Part shown: positions 1 through 11,400 of the stretch, piece after piece | Layout: every line of letters starts with the position of its first letter | Numbering within the stretch: the first letter of the stretch is position 1 | Position numbers and translations under genes: made by a program | The notes under the pieces: generated by a model | Database searches by the model: none | Seen by the model: the letters and a program-made list of their open reading frames with translations, nothing else | Told to the model about the DNA's origin: nothing | Assembly (NCBI RefSeq): GCF_032118995.1 | Contig: NC_092650.1 | Span: 2,046,001-2,110,000 of the forward strand | Direction of reading: 5' to 3' | Length of the DNA: 64,000 nt | Origin: Asterias amurensis | Taxonomy: Eukaryota > Echinodermata > Asteroidea > Forcipulatida > Asteriidae

Positions 1-165
1 CTTTTGCATAAAGTGTAGGAATATTATCTTTTTCTCTTTTTTTCTTGCCCGCTTTTCTCTTTTCCTTTTTTTTTTTCATGGATAGTTACTCACATGCCTG
101 TATAAATAGTTAACTGGCGGGTACAAACATGTACAAAATAATAATAATAATAATAATAATAATAG

Positions 166-300
166 AAATAAATATGGCTTCTTATATAGCGCTCAGGTCC
201 GTCACAAAGTGACACTCATGGCGCTTCAACATTATTACCCCTGGTCACTGGGCCTTAAATCATTCCGTAAACCATCTCGGCTCTTAGTAGGAGTGTTGGC
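166..300 (+). repeat. SINE-like repeat fragment ('tatagcgct ... acccctggtcactgggcc')
   Basis: This shares the blocks 'atagcgctc', 'attattacccctggtcactgggcc' and 'ccatctc.gctc' with 42360-42470 and follows an ATA microsatellite in both places. The shared blocks mark an interspersed repeat; here only the 5' part is present. Confidence 0.6.
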
Positions 301-388
301 TCTGAAAAAGCTGGTGTTGTCTCGATGTGTTGAACAATATAATCTGCTCGTCATTTGGAGAATGCTTAACTGCTGGTTGTGATGCAGC

Positions 389-774
389 TTAAAGGCAGTG
401 GACACTATTGATAATTGTCAAAGACTAGCCTTCACTGTTAGTGTATCTCAACATATGCATAAAATAACAAACCTGTGAAAATTTGAGCTCAATCGGTCAT
501 CCAACTTGCAAGGTAATAATGAAAGAAAAAACACCCCTGTCACACGAAGTTGTGTGCGTTTAGATGGTTGATTTCGAGACCTCAAGTTCTAAATCTGAGG
601 TCTCGAAATCAAATTCGTGGAAAATTACTTCTTTCTCGAAAACTATGGCACTTCAGAGGGAACCGTTTCTCACAATGTTTTAGACCATCAACCTCTCCCC
701 ATTGCTCGTCACCAAGAAAGGTTTTATGCTAATAATTATTTTGAGTAATTACCAATAGTGTCCACTGCCTTTAA
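389..774 (+). mobile_element. ME1 inverted-repeat element, full copy
   Basis: Begins TTAAAGGCAGTGGACACTAT and ends with the inverted copy ATAGTGTCCACTGCCTTTAA. The middle carries a hairpin made of 'gatttcgagacctc' and 'gaggtctcgaaatc'. It is non-coding, with the architecture of a non-autonomous DNA element (MITE). The same family recurs about 18 times in the window. Confidence 0.85.
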
Positions 775-1035
775 GTAGAGCTTGAGGGATGCATACTTGG
801 GTAGGAAGTATCGCATGGTGTGAAGGATAAGAATAAACTAAAATAAGAGTAGACTTGTGGGTACAACCATGTCATAATTCTTATTTGAGGGAGTGTTGGC
901 TCGGTTTGGTCTACCCTCTCAAAAGACAGTTATTTCTTGGTTTTACCTGCAAGTTTACTATTATTTATAGTTTATTCTTATAATTGAACATATTTTAATT
1001 TCTTGTTAAAATATGTTGACTTTATTGCTTCACAG

Positions 1036-1984
1036 GGAATTTACTTGCCAGAAGTGCAAGTCTGAGTTCACAAGCCTAGAGGAGCTAGGCCAGCATCTTA
1101 CCAGCACCAGGCATCATCACAGCTGTCCATTCTGTAAGAATGCCTTCCCGTGCCAGCACTTTCTTAGACGTAACCTCTCCACCAAGAAGACACGCAAGGG
1201 AAGCACCTTTCAGTGTCGTCGCTGCCGCAAAAACTTCAGTACTGCTGCCATCTTCAAGGTACACATGGCTAGCCACGCCACGGCCAGTCGACCTCATAAA
1301 TGTGATCAGTGCGACAAGTCCTTCAAGAATCCCGATAAGCTTGCAAAGCACAAGAGGCTAGTCCATGGACCAAAGAGAAAGCTCAAGTGCCCCTTCCGCA
1401 ACGTCTCGGATTGCAAGAAAGAGTTCAAGAACTTTGCATCTTTACGTATCCACATGGTGTCGCACAGCGGCGTGAAGCCCTTCAAATGCCCGCAGTGTTC
1501 CAAGGCGTTCACGCGAAGGCCTAATCTCAACGAACACATGCTAACACATTCCAACGATTACCCAATTCGCTGTAGCAGGTGCAATAAGGGCTTTGCCTAC
1601 GCCCGTTATCTGAAATTCCATCAATGTCCGATGTGGGCCCAGTGCCAGGACGCCGTAAACGCTACCAAATTATCAGACATTGACGATTCTCAAGAGTTGG
1701 ACGCTGAAGACAAATCAGACACACTTGATCAGAGCGAGCACATAAAGAAGATCGGGAACCGCTCAACGGCAGACATTGAGAGAGATCTACAAGCAATAAC
1801 GTCACAATTACAGAGCCAGCAGACGCATTCCATCGTCCAGGTGGCCGTTCCGATTTCTAATAGTGATGAGGTGACTAGTGAACAGATAGCAACAGCTAAC
1901 GCTACGGCCATTGCTCTACTGGACATTGGCCAGATGGTGGAACAGAGTCAAAACCAGGAAAGAATGAATAATATGGCGCAATAA
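1036..1984 (+). CDS. C2H2 zinc-finger protein, last coding exon (5' partial)
   Basis: Terminal exon of a multi-finger C2H2 protein, probably a nuclear DNA-binding factor. The exon begins after a pyrimidine-rich tract ending TTGCTTCACAG (AG at 1034-1035), so the ATG at 1013 lies in the intron and is not the start; the exon starts on the third base of a codon and earlier exons lie left of the window. About six fingers are visible: one with a wide His spacing (FTCQKC...), a degenerate HSCPFC segment, then FQCRRC, HKCDQC, LKCPFRNVSDC (extra residues between the cysteines), FKCPQC and IRCSRC. A roughly 100-residue Gln/Ser/Thr-rich tail without fingers follows, up to the TAA at 1982-1984. I cannot name the orthologue from this part alone. 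Confidence 0.85.
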
Positions 1985-2428
1985 TTATTACTTCCAAGTT
2001 CAGAAATCATCTGATGGTTTTTTAATGGTTCCAAGAGTTGTGTATAATTGTTGGAACCATTCTATCCCAACCCTTCATTTAGTCATTACTTGTATATTAT
2101 TGCACTGACAATATGAAATGTTTTGTGATTTGGCTTGAAGTTAGTGCTGTGTGTGTTGAAAATGAAAACCATTTTTTTTATAGATTAAGAGCAATTGTTG
2201 TCTTAGGACAGCGTCATTTTTTTTAATGGGAGACTTTGGAACATTAGTTGGCAGCAGACAGACAGGTAAATTTCCACTGGTCATGTAGTTCTGAGCTTGC
2301 GCATATTTCGATTGCAATGGATTTACCTGGTATGTCTGCTGCCACCTAGCATCCCGAAAGTCTCTCATTCGATATCTCTTGTCCCTTTTTTCCCCCAGAC
2401 CTACATACAAAGCACGCCTTTAAATCAG
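1985..2428 (+). other. Probable 3'UTR/downstream region of the zinc-finger gene
   Basis: AT-rich sequence directly after the stop codon, with no repeat match I recognise. No decisive polyadenylation site could be picked. Confidence 0.4.
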
Positions 2429-2622
2429 GACCCAATTTCATAAAGCTTTTGCGTAAACACTTGCAAAGCTCAGACAAATCTTGCTTAACAGAAACTGGTT
2501 ACCAGCCAAATTCAATGAAGTTTACCGTGTTACTACTGGTGCCCACTTTTTATTTTGCTTAGCAAAGAAACTTGATATAAGCAGTATTTTCTGCTTAACA
2601 GCTTTATGAAATTGGACCAAAT
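2429..2622. mobile_element. MITE-like element with 'ccaatttcataaagct' inverted ends
   Basis: The left end reads 'cccaatttcataaagct' and the right end 'agctttatgaaattgg', an inverted repeat. The interior is rich in 'ttgcttagca' words. Relatives lie at 5730-5922 and, more diverged, 7469-7700. Confidence 0.7.
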
Positions 2623-2777
2623 GCCTGAAGATTGTGGTGCGTCAAGTACAAAATTATCCCACTTTGGTTCAAAACATTACAGCAAAAAGCTGGGGATGCA
2701 CACGCCAGGCAATTTATTGAAACTATTTCTGAAGCAAATGAAGGGTGATTCTTTGAGGTACTGATTTAGTTGCTATT

Positions 2778-3163
2778 AAAGGAACAAGTTGCCTTGGATC
2801 CGGGACGAGTTGGTCTTTAAAAAGAGTTTGTAACAGTTTTTTATAAAATGCATATGATTGGAAAGATGTTTTAAAAGTAGAATACAATGATCCACACAAA
2901 TTTGCCTCGAAATTGAGTGGTTTTCCTTTTACTTTGCGAACTAACACGGTCGGCCATTTATGGGATTTAAAAATTTGACTCCCATAAATGGCCGACCGTG
3001 TTAGTCAACGAGGTAAAAGGAAAACCGTGCAATTTCGAGGCATGTTTGTGTGGATCATTGTATTCTACTTTTAAAACATCTAACCATATGCATTTAATAA
3101 CGGTTACAAACGCTTTTCAAAGACCAACTCGACCGATCCAAGGCAACGTGTTCCTTTAAATAC
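2778..3163. mobile_element. FB1 long fold-back (palindromic) element
   Basis: A near-palindrome of about 385 bp. The ends read 'aaaggaacaagttgccttgg' and 'ccaaggcaacgtgttccttt'. At the centre the arms 'cacggtcggccatttatggg' (from about 2946) and 'cccataaatggccgaccgtg' (to about 3000) flank a short AT spacer. Sister copies are at 14032-14402 and 36526-36783. No coding capacity; the transcript would fold into one long hairpin. Confidence 0.85.
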
Positions 3164-3369
3164 CCTTGTACTCATAAAATTGTCCTACGTTTCTAAGGGT
3201 CAAATATTATGAATGATATTTAGAGCAACGTTTTAGATTAAGAGTTGTGTTGTGAGTTGAAAGATTCAGATGGTTTGATCAATGAATATGTTAATTCATG
3301 GTAATAAAATTATCACTGAAGTGAAGATTTTTTTCTGGATGCATCTTGATTATTTTCTCGTCTTGTAGT

Positions 3370-3530
3370 CAATTAATACAGGCCTGGAATTACACGCAGG
3401 TCATGGCCTTGCTTGGTGCACCTTCAAAAGTTTCCCATTGACTTAAAGATTTTCCAATGGAAGTGCCCTACCCGCAAAATGAATTGGCCTTGCCCTTCCA
3501 AAGATGAAATCCCAGGCCTGTACATGTTGT
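3370..3530. repeat. Diverged interspersed repeat bounded by 'caggcctg'
   Basis: Starts 'caggcctggaattacacgc' and ends 'gaaatcccaggcctgta', with several 'ggccttgc' words inside. It looks like an old copy related to the 'ggggcac...gcaaagggcac' family seen at 23.3 kb. Assignment is tentative. Confidence 0.35.
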
Positions 3531-3590
3531 TAGTTATAGATGAAAGTAAAGCTAAAATGGATTCTCAGCCACATCGTTGATACACAGTAA

Positions 3591-3759
3591 AGCCCGAGTC
3601 ACACTGCAGCAATAACGGAAACGATCACGCCGCAAAAAGAACGCATTCTATTGGTTGAAATGCTCCACTCGGAATACGCCCACGCTCATTCAACCAATAG
3701 AATGCGTTCTCTTTGTGTTGTGATCGTTTTTGTTATTGCTGCAGTGTGACTCGGCCTAA
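3591..3759. mobile_element. Small MITE with 'gtcacactgcagcaataac' inverted ends
   Basis: The left end 'gcccgagtcacactgcagca' and right end 'tgctgcagtgtgactcggcc' are inverted repeats. Inner arms 'gaacgcattctattggttg' and 'caaccaatagaatgcgttc' also pair, so most of the 169 bp folds back on itself. Confidence 0.8.
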
Positions 3760-5100
3760 ACACTCGAAAAGATTTTCATTGTATTTCTGTTGAAATTATA
3801 AGGGTCCTCAAAAAAAGTTAACTTTAAACGTTTGAATTTTTTGAAGGTGTTCAAACTCAAAACCAAAAATAAGTACAAATAAAATCTTTTGTACAGAGAC
3901 TTGTTTCCTTATGTATTTTATTATTAGTCAATTATGTAATGTACACATAGTTTGAAACATCTGCATAGTAACCCCAAAATTAATAATAGAAATATATAAA
4001 AATTTATCATGGAAGAATAATAATTATTAAGGCAACAATGGTGCATATAGTCATCAGTAATCTCCACTTTAAACTGGAAGATTTATGTGGACAAGACAAT
4101 GCGTATAAAATCTTACTATTCTTGGAAGACAGTTAAACACTTTTTCCAAAGTATAATTTGTCTAGAAAATTACATTGATGAATGACTGTCATTTCCACAA
4201 TCTGTGACAACACTTGGCTATGGCTAAGGTTTTATCATCCATTTTTAAAGACAATTGATTAGTGTACATGCTTTGAGTGCCTCAAGGAGCCACAGTCAAA
4301 ACTATAACTTTGAAGGCTACACTTTTGAACCCATTAATTAATTTCCTTAAAACAGAAAGGTAAAACTGGCTTTATACTCAATCTTATCAACTCATATAAG
4401 AGACAATAACCTACTTGACAATATCTCAACCCCTAGTGTTCTTGTTTGAATTGCTACAACATTTCATTTCTTTTGGTTTCTGAAGTATTTAACATTTTTA
4501 TTTCAAGTGATACTTCTAGCAGCCAGGATGCTGCAATCTTGGTCAGGCTCCTGAACTTCACAGAATGATTACCATGCTATTTCACTTTGTATCAAACCAA
4601 TGAGCAGACTACTTTCAACAGGGCATGATTTTACCTGCTGTGGCAGTTTCACAAAGCACCAAGATATATCTGATGAGTTGTCAGCAGTATTGCCATACTG
4701 ATTTGCATGGTAGCATCACAGTTTGCTTAGCAAAATTAAGAGTGATTTTGCTTAGCAAAATTAAGAGTGATTTGCAGTTAATATCAGTCTTAGCTCTTCG
4801 TGAAATCAAGCCCATGTAGTATAGTCTATCATGGACAAAGTAGATTATAGCAGCATGGAAAAGTCCCATTCAGAAGCGAGGTAAATATTAATATCAGATA
4901 TTAACAAAAATAAGTGCTTAAAATGAAACATTAATGTTGTATATGAATGCAGCATAACATTATTACTACAGTAAACTACACACTAAACCTACACTTTACT
5001 TAGGTAGGGCATAGTTTAGGGGCAGCCCACCTTGTTGTGCTGTTACGGCTCTCTTATAACATTGGACTTATGTTATTAAAGAAAGCCAAAACAGCCCAAC
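3760..5100. other. AT-rich intergenic sequence
   Basis: No gene recognised. A 24-bp tandem duplication ('cttagcaaaattaagagtga...') lies at about 4718-4770, next to text related to the 'cataaagct' MITE family. The rest is AT-rich without visible structure. Confidence 0.5.
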
Positions 5101-5104
5101 AAAG

Positions 5105-5350
5105 TGGGCTAGGTTGGGGGGCACTGTTCAAGGGTCATCATCAGCCGGCTGCACAGCAGGCGGACACAAGCTTTTCCCATTCTCTCCTGTCTTGTGCTGT
5201 TCTCTGAATCTCAAGCGGGGAGAGCAGAAAAATCCGGAGAAACTATTCTTCCGATGAACTTGGGGGTACAGTAAGCGCTGACGACCTTGTTTGCGGCGGC
5301 CATGCGATGGGGAGTCAACTGTCCCTAAAAGCAACTCACTTCTCCACATT
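5105..5350. other. GC-rich island of unknown origin
   Basis: About 240 bp markedly richer in G+C than its surroundings, followed by an AT microsatellite (about 5380-5425). The minus strand holds a 73-codon frame without recognised motifs. It could be the remnant 3' end of a retroelement or a processed exon; I cannot decide. Confidence 0.3.
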
Positions 5351-5729
5351 AAGATAACCTTTGAATGTTAACTCATATAATTATAATAATTATCATTATT
5401 ATTACTATTATTCTTATTATTATATAATATGCATATACTTTACAACTATTAATTATTGAAATGATGTGTTATCACACACAAAAATTCAACCATAGAGACC
5501 CATAACGTAACCAACAAAAAAAAATCGTTTATCATTGGCACCGAGAAGTTCATATAAAAAATACAAAAAAATATAGTTTTAGAAAAGTATTCTCTATCAT
5601 TGAAGTCATTGTGGAATTGTTGGGAATGTGTAGATTCAGTTTACAAATGTCTTTTCTTAAATCCTACAAAATATACCAATGCATGCATAGCAAAAGCTGA
5701 ACATTAAAGCCAATTAAGTCATGATCTGG

Positions 5730-5922
5730 GTCCAATTTCATAAAGCTGTTAAGCAGAAAATGCTGCTTAGCAAATTTCTTTGCTTAGCGAAAAACAAGTG
5801 GGGTACCAGTTACAACAGTGTAAACTTTATGGAATGTCGGCTGGTAACATGTTTCTACTAAGGAAGATTTTTCTGTGCTTAGCAATTTTTTTGGTGCTTA
5901 CTGGGTTTATGAAATTGGGCCC
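5730..5922. mobile_element. MITE-like element, 'ccaatttcataaagct' family
   Basis: The ends 'ccaatttcataaagctgtta' and 'gggtttatgaaattgggcc' are inverted. The interior is rich in 'gcttagca' words, as in the copy at 2429-2622. Confidence 0.7.
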
Positions 5923-6586
5923 AAAACCTTCATCCCAATAATCCAAGTTACCAAATTTGTGTAGTCACTGCCCCTATGTTTTAAACAGTGTAGTGCACAT
6001 TTTTAGACACAACAATATTTACAAGTTAAATCTCACAATGGCTGCGTATGATGGGGATGCGAGGGTTTAATGTTTGCATATCAATCCAAAGATAATCTCC
6101 CTTATGATACATGTAAACATATCTCCACCCATTAACTCTACAGCCACCCAACACACACATATAAATACAACCTACAGCTCACTTTGCAATTTCCCCCCAC
6201 TGTGGTTTCGAAATGAAGAAAAACATTTGAATAATCTCTTCAAGTTATTGTGTGATAAAGTCAAAATGCAAGGACAAACGTTTATAAAGTATTTGAATCA
6301 AAATTAAGGATGCTGTTCAAAACACATCTTCAAAAATGTGTTTCTTAATAATTTGGTCCACTTTCTGACCATTAATATTTACATTGGAAGTTTAGTGTAG
6401 AAGTAACATATAGTATTATTAAATTCAATTTGGAACAGAATTTACACAAAAAAATAGCTTAGAAAACTAAGACTACAAATGATTCCTTATTTCTTGTTTA
6501 TATAAAAACTACTGTGGCTAATATTATATCTAAATATGTAGTACAATTATGTTGCATTTCTTCTTTTCTTTTGCATTGTATATTAA

Positions 6587-6940
6587 AGACGGTCTTCTCA
6601 TTCGGTGTATCTCAACATATGCATAAAATAACAAACCTGTGAAAGTTTAAGCTCAATTGATCGTCGAGGTTGTGAGATATTAATGAAAGAAAAAACACCC
6701 TTGTCACACATAAGTTGTGTGATTTCAGATGCTTGATTTTGAGACCTCAAAATCTAATTATGAGGTCTCGAAATCAAATTCGTGGAAAATCACCTCTTTC
6801 TCGAAAAACTAAGTTACTTCAGAGGAAGCCGTTTCTCACCAAGTGTTATATTACCAACAGCTCCCAATTACTCGTTACCAAGTAAGACTTTATGGTAATA
6901 ATTATTTTGAGTAATTACCAATTGTGTCCACTGCCTTTAA
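6587..6940 (+). mobile_element. ME1 element, 5'-truncated
   Basis: Runs from 'ggtgtatctcaacatatgc' to 'gtccactgcctttaa'. It contains the internal 'tttgagacctc'/'gaggtctcgaaat' hairpin but lacks the first terminal repeat. Confidence 0.8.
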
Positions 6941-7468
6941 GGAAGACGTACAAAGTACATCCATAAATTGATGTATACTTTCTTTTTCTATAATACAAGG
7001 AATATGCCCAAATGCTCTTGGAAGACGGGTTGCCATCATCTCAAGGAACTCAACATTTAGCTGTGTACATTTCACCATCATGCAGGTAATTACTCTTGAA
7101 TTTATCCAAATTTTCATTTTACTTTTATACATGTTGCATTCTAATACAAATATTGCATTAGGGAGAAATTTGACATGATTATTCATCCATGGTTTTCACC
7201 CAAAAAAAAAGAGAGGTTTTAAAATTGAAACCGCTTACATGAATCATTGGTATTCATACCAGGGGAGATTTTTAATTGATAAAGTCTTTGGTGGTGATAA
7301 GGTCAAACAGAACTCGACTTTCAGTCCATGATGTGCCAAAATTAAAGATGAGTTCAGCCGAACAGCACCCTTGCAAATAAATTATATCATTGCGAGGGTG
7401 TTTTTCAGGCTTTTGTGACATGCGCAGGGAAGTCTCTAACAACTGAACATAAAATACCAAATGAACTT

Positions 7469-7700
7469 GGCCCAATATCATGGCTCTGCTTACCATAAGC
7501 AATAAATCAGCACCACATAGGGACGCAAGGAATTCCGTGCTTACATCAAGCATTTTTTGCTTGTGCGCGTGCGTACTGCCATTACTAGGCATTTCTATGC
7601 TTACACAGCTACGGCACAAACTCTGCGCTTTCACAGTAAGCAGAGATTGGTAATTGTAAGCGCTGAATTTTGCGGTAAGCAGAGCCATGAAATTGGGCCC
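7469..7700. mobile_element. MITE-like element with 'gcccaat.tcatgg' inverted ends
   Basis: The ends 'ggcccaatatcatggctctg' and 'cagagccatgaaattgggcc' are inverted, and 'gcttaccataagc' and 'gcggtaagcag' words lie inside. It is probably a diverged relative of the 5730-5922 element. Confidence 0.65.
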
Positions 7701-8480
7701 TGACTGTTAAAATATCTTTGACTTCTCATCTCTCTTTTTCCATCAATTTTGTAGATTAGATAAAGCATAGAGTTAATAATTAAAAAAACATGGAATGGTG
7801 AGATAGTTAAAAAATATAATCAACTTATTATTGTTGTTTGCTTTTTTAGCACCTGTTACAAATAGCAAAATATAAAAGGACATCTTCACACTTTATGTAA
7901 TTATTTTCATAATTGGCTGCAACATTTTGTCCTTGAGGAAGTTGGCAAGGATCAAAATGAGACGCTCTTCTCTGATCGATATAAAATCTCTGCACAGTAT
8001 TCTTTGACATCTCAATATGTTTTTAAATGCCATCAAATTTCTTTTGGTTTCAAAAATTCTTTGAAAACGTTATTTTTTTCAAATGCTTTTTGGGCAAATT
8101 GTTCAGTTTTTATCGTGTTTGTTCTATCTGAAGCTTTTGGAATGATTTAAGAATTTTGAATCAAACATAGACTTTGATTATTTTGGGATACATTAACGCC
8201 TTCCCCCAGTGCCAATGATCTATTTTCTGTTAAGCCAACAAAGAAAGTGTTATCAATTGTATATGTCTGACCCATAATTTACATGCTTTCGAGAAAGGGC
8301 AGTATCACTCATGAAATTTTGTTGCCTTTTGGATGTACCAAGGCAACTCAAACAAGCAAGATACATATTTTTTGGTGAGAAGGACTTTTTTCTGATTTCA
8401 AAATTTCGAAAAATCTTAAAAAGCTGGGCATTTTAGGTTCAAAGACAAAAAAGAGCGGGCACTGAAAGAGTTAAGGAACT
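7701..8480 (-). other. Probable 3'UTR/downstream region of RREB1
   Basis: AT-rich sequence beyond the RREB1 stop. No repeat or RNA gene recognised; part of it is likely transcribed as 3'UTR. Confidence 0.4.
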
Positions 8481-11400
8481 TCATTCAACACCGAGGAGCT
8501 TGGCGGCAGAATCGGCAGAATCCAACATCTGATCAATAACGGAGGAATCCTGTATTCCAAGAAGATTCTGAATAATATCTGAATTATCCGCCGTCCCGGA
8601 AACAAAGACATCTCTCCCACGACCTCTTGGCATCTTAACATCGCTGGCCGGATTATCAGACGGTCCCTCGGTGGAATCTTCATCCCAGGTTGAATCAAAG
8701 TTACTCCCTTCCATGTTGGTTTCCTCAAGGTCTGAGGCTGTTTCATCAACCTCTATCTCGCCGTCTTCACCAAAGTCATCAGTTTCCGAGTCACCGTCAC
8801 CATCCCGCACCTCACCCTCCTCTAGATCCTCCTTATTATCTTCATTCTCATCTTCATCTGTGTCTTGGCTCTCATCACTCATCCCCTTAGAGCTTCCTCC
8901 TACGTCTGCATCCTTGACACCTCCAGGGACCTCTGGATCTACAATGAAACCATTTTCCTTGACACCAGACTCTGCAAGTTCTTGATTCCCTTCACCATCA
9001 TTCTCAGATGACATCGCTGACTTCTGTTTCGCAATGAGTCTTAGAGTTTCCTCTTTGCTCTTGCCGTGAAGTTTCAGCATGTGACGCTGACAGTTGAACT
9101 TTGTGGTGAAGCTAGCAGAGCACTCCGTACAGCGGAATGGGTGCTCTAGAGTGTGGACTCGGTAATGTCGTTTCAGCGTGGTCGCACTTTTGAATCGTTT
9201 GCAACAGTTGCTGCAGGAGTGGCGAGCATTCTTACGCTTGGATTTACCTTTACGGCGTGACGGTTGCCCGCTACCCTCGCCGGTGACGTATCCGAGACTT
9301 TCTGTGATGAGATTAATATCTTCACTGGTTACTGAGAGATCCATTACAGGTTGGCTGTTAACTTGATCGCCTACTCTGGATGCACCGATCCTGCTGCCGT
9401 TGATATTCACCATCGTCGGCAGAGACTTCCTCTTCTTCTTTTTGAAAATGATTGGAAAAGGTTTACCCTTATGAGAAAAGAGATGTTTCTTCCTGGAAAA
9501 GCCATCGAGGGACTTTCCCTCTTCACCGGTCACCGTCTTCTTAACGAGGGAGAGTGGTTTCTCATCGTGGGATGAATGTCTCCTCTTTAAAAGAGGTTTA
9601 TGTCGAGTCAGCTTTAGAGTTACGCCTGACATCCCTACTCGGCTGCGGAATTCGGAGCTCCCAAAAGGACGAGTTCCTCCGAGCTTCGATGCTCGTCTCG
9701 CCAGAGCATTTCTGATGACGGATGCGGGTAGTTTCTTCACTTCGTTCTTGTAGCACTCGGGAAAGGGCACTCCAACATGCTGGACCTCGTAGTGTTTGAT
9801 GAGCTTTAGTTTGGTGGAGTAAGCACAGTCGGAGCATCCCTCTAGGCAAGTGAAGGGGAGTTCTGGAGCCTTAGAACCAGGGCTGACATTGAGACAATGT
9901 CTACGTACAATGTGTCTTTCGCAATTAGACTTCGTTGAGAAGCTACTGTTACACTGAGGGCACTGGAAAGGTTTGAGGCCGGTGTGCGTCAGGATGTGGC
10001 GGCGCAGTGAGCTGATCCAGGGAAACTTGCGGTTGCAGTACGGACACATCTCCTTCGTGGGTAGGTTGGATCTGTCTCGTTCAGTGACCCGCTCTTTGGG
10101 TTTTTGTGTCTCAAGCCCAGTTGTAGATTCTGACGACGACGCAATGGATTCATCGATGACTAAATCGTACTCCTCTGATAACTCAATATCTGATGGTACT
10201 GGTGTGTCCCACTCCGTCTGATCTTCAGATTTATTGGTGGGATTTTCCGGAACTGCAAACTCATTTTTGTTTTCGTTGTCTCCGGTTTCTTTTACATCAT
10301 CTTTCTCTCCTTTCGGCTTTACCTGGGCCCCAGTCGGTGGGAAACAGACCTGGAAGTTGTTGCTGCTCGCGGCTAGAATCTTGGAAACGCTAGCCAGCTC
10401 CCCGCTTGCGTCCGACCCGAAGCTACTACCTGGGGACTTGAGAGTTTGGTTCTCAAGTAAATGCTCGACAGACATATCAGTGGCCTCGGCTGATTCATGG
10501 GCAATACGAACTCTAAGGCCGTGACTCGAGCGAGACATGAGCTTAAATTGCATCGGGGTGGCTACTTTGGGGATGAATGACTGAGCTGGTGACTCACTCT
10601 TCGACTCGTCACCGTGTCGACGTTCAATATGTTTATCCAGGCTATCCTTCATGGTGAATGCAGCTTTACAATAGTAGCAGCGGTTAGGGCGCTCTGTGAT
10701 GTGGGATCGGATGTGTTCTTTAAAAACCGAACCACGCTTGAATGCTCGACTGCAGTGCGGACAAACTAAGGCATCGATCACCTTGCTGTAGAACTTGTGA
10801 TACACCCGCTTGAACCGTAGTCGGCCGAGACTGCTGTCAACTGGAGGAAGAAAGGAGGAGTTTTTCTCCTTGGGTAGACTCAGGTCGATGGGTGCATCCA
10901 CGTCAGTCATGTTGGGCAAGGTGTAGGCACTCAGCCATGATTGGTCACTCAGGTCGCTATCGGAAGCTGCAATAGGAGATTTCCTGCTGAAGTCAATTGG
11001 CGATAATTGTTCTCCGTTACTGGCAAATGAGTTGGCCATGGTTTGAGATATGTCCTTAGTCTCGACCTGCTTGACCATCATGAAGTTATCAAGATCGTCC
11101 TTCTCGATCTCAGGGTGGCATTTGGTGATGTGACGGGCGCAGTTGTTCTTGGAACTTAAGCCCGTCTGGCATTTGAGGCAAAAGAACTTACTCGGAGTTC
11201 GTTGATGAACCTTCAAGTGATTTTGTAAATCTCTGAAGAATCTGAACTCGCGGTTGCAGAGCTTGCAGAGTGTGTCCGGAGCCCTGAACTTATTAGGGGA
11301 TGCCTCCCCCGGGGGTCCACCTGATGTGTTGTGAGTAATGTTCAACTCGATGTCTATCTTCGTCTCTTTTCCATGTCGTTTCTTGATGTGTCGCTCGCAG

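Larger units (their letters stand above)
1..1035 (+). other. Intron of the zinc-finger gene
   Basis: No coding exon was recognised upstream of the acceptor at 1035. The stretch holds an ATA microsatellite (about 139-165), a piece of a SINE-like repeat (about 166-300) and a full ME1 element (389-774). The rest is AT-rich unique sequence. Confidence 0.6.

Noticed and set aside
1013..1035. ATG at 1013 as the true start of the zinc-finger protein
   Set aside because: The codons before 1036 form a pyrimidine tract ending in CACAG, a typical splice acceptor, so they are intronic.
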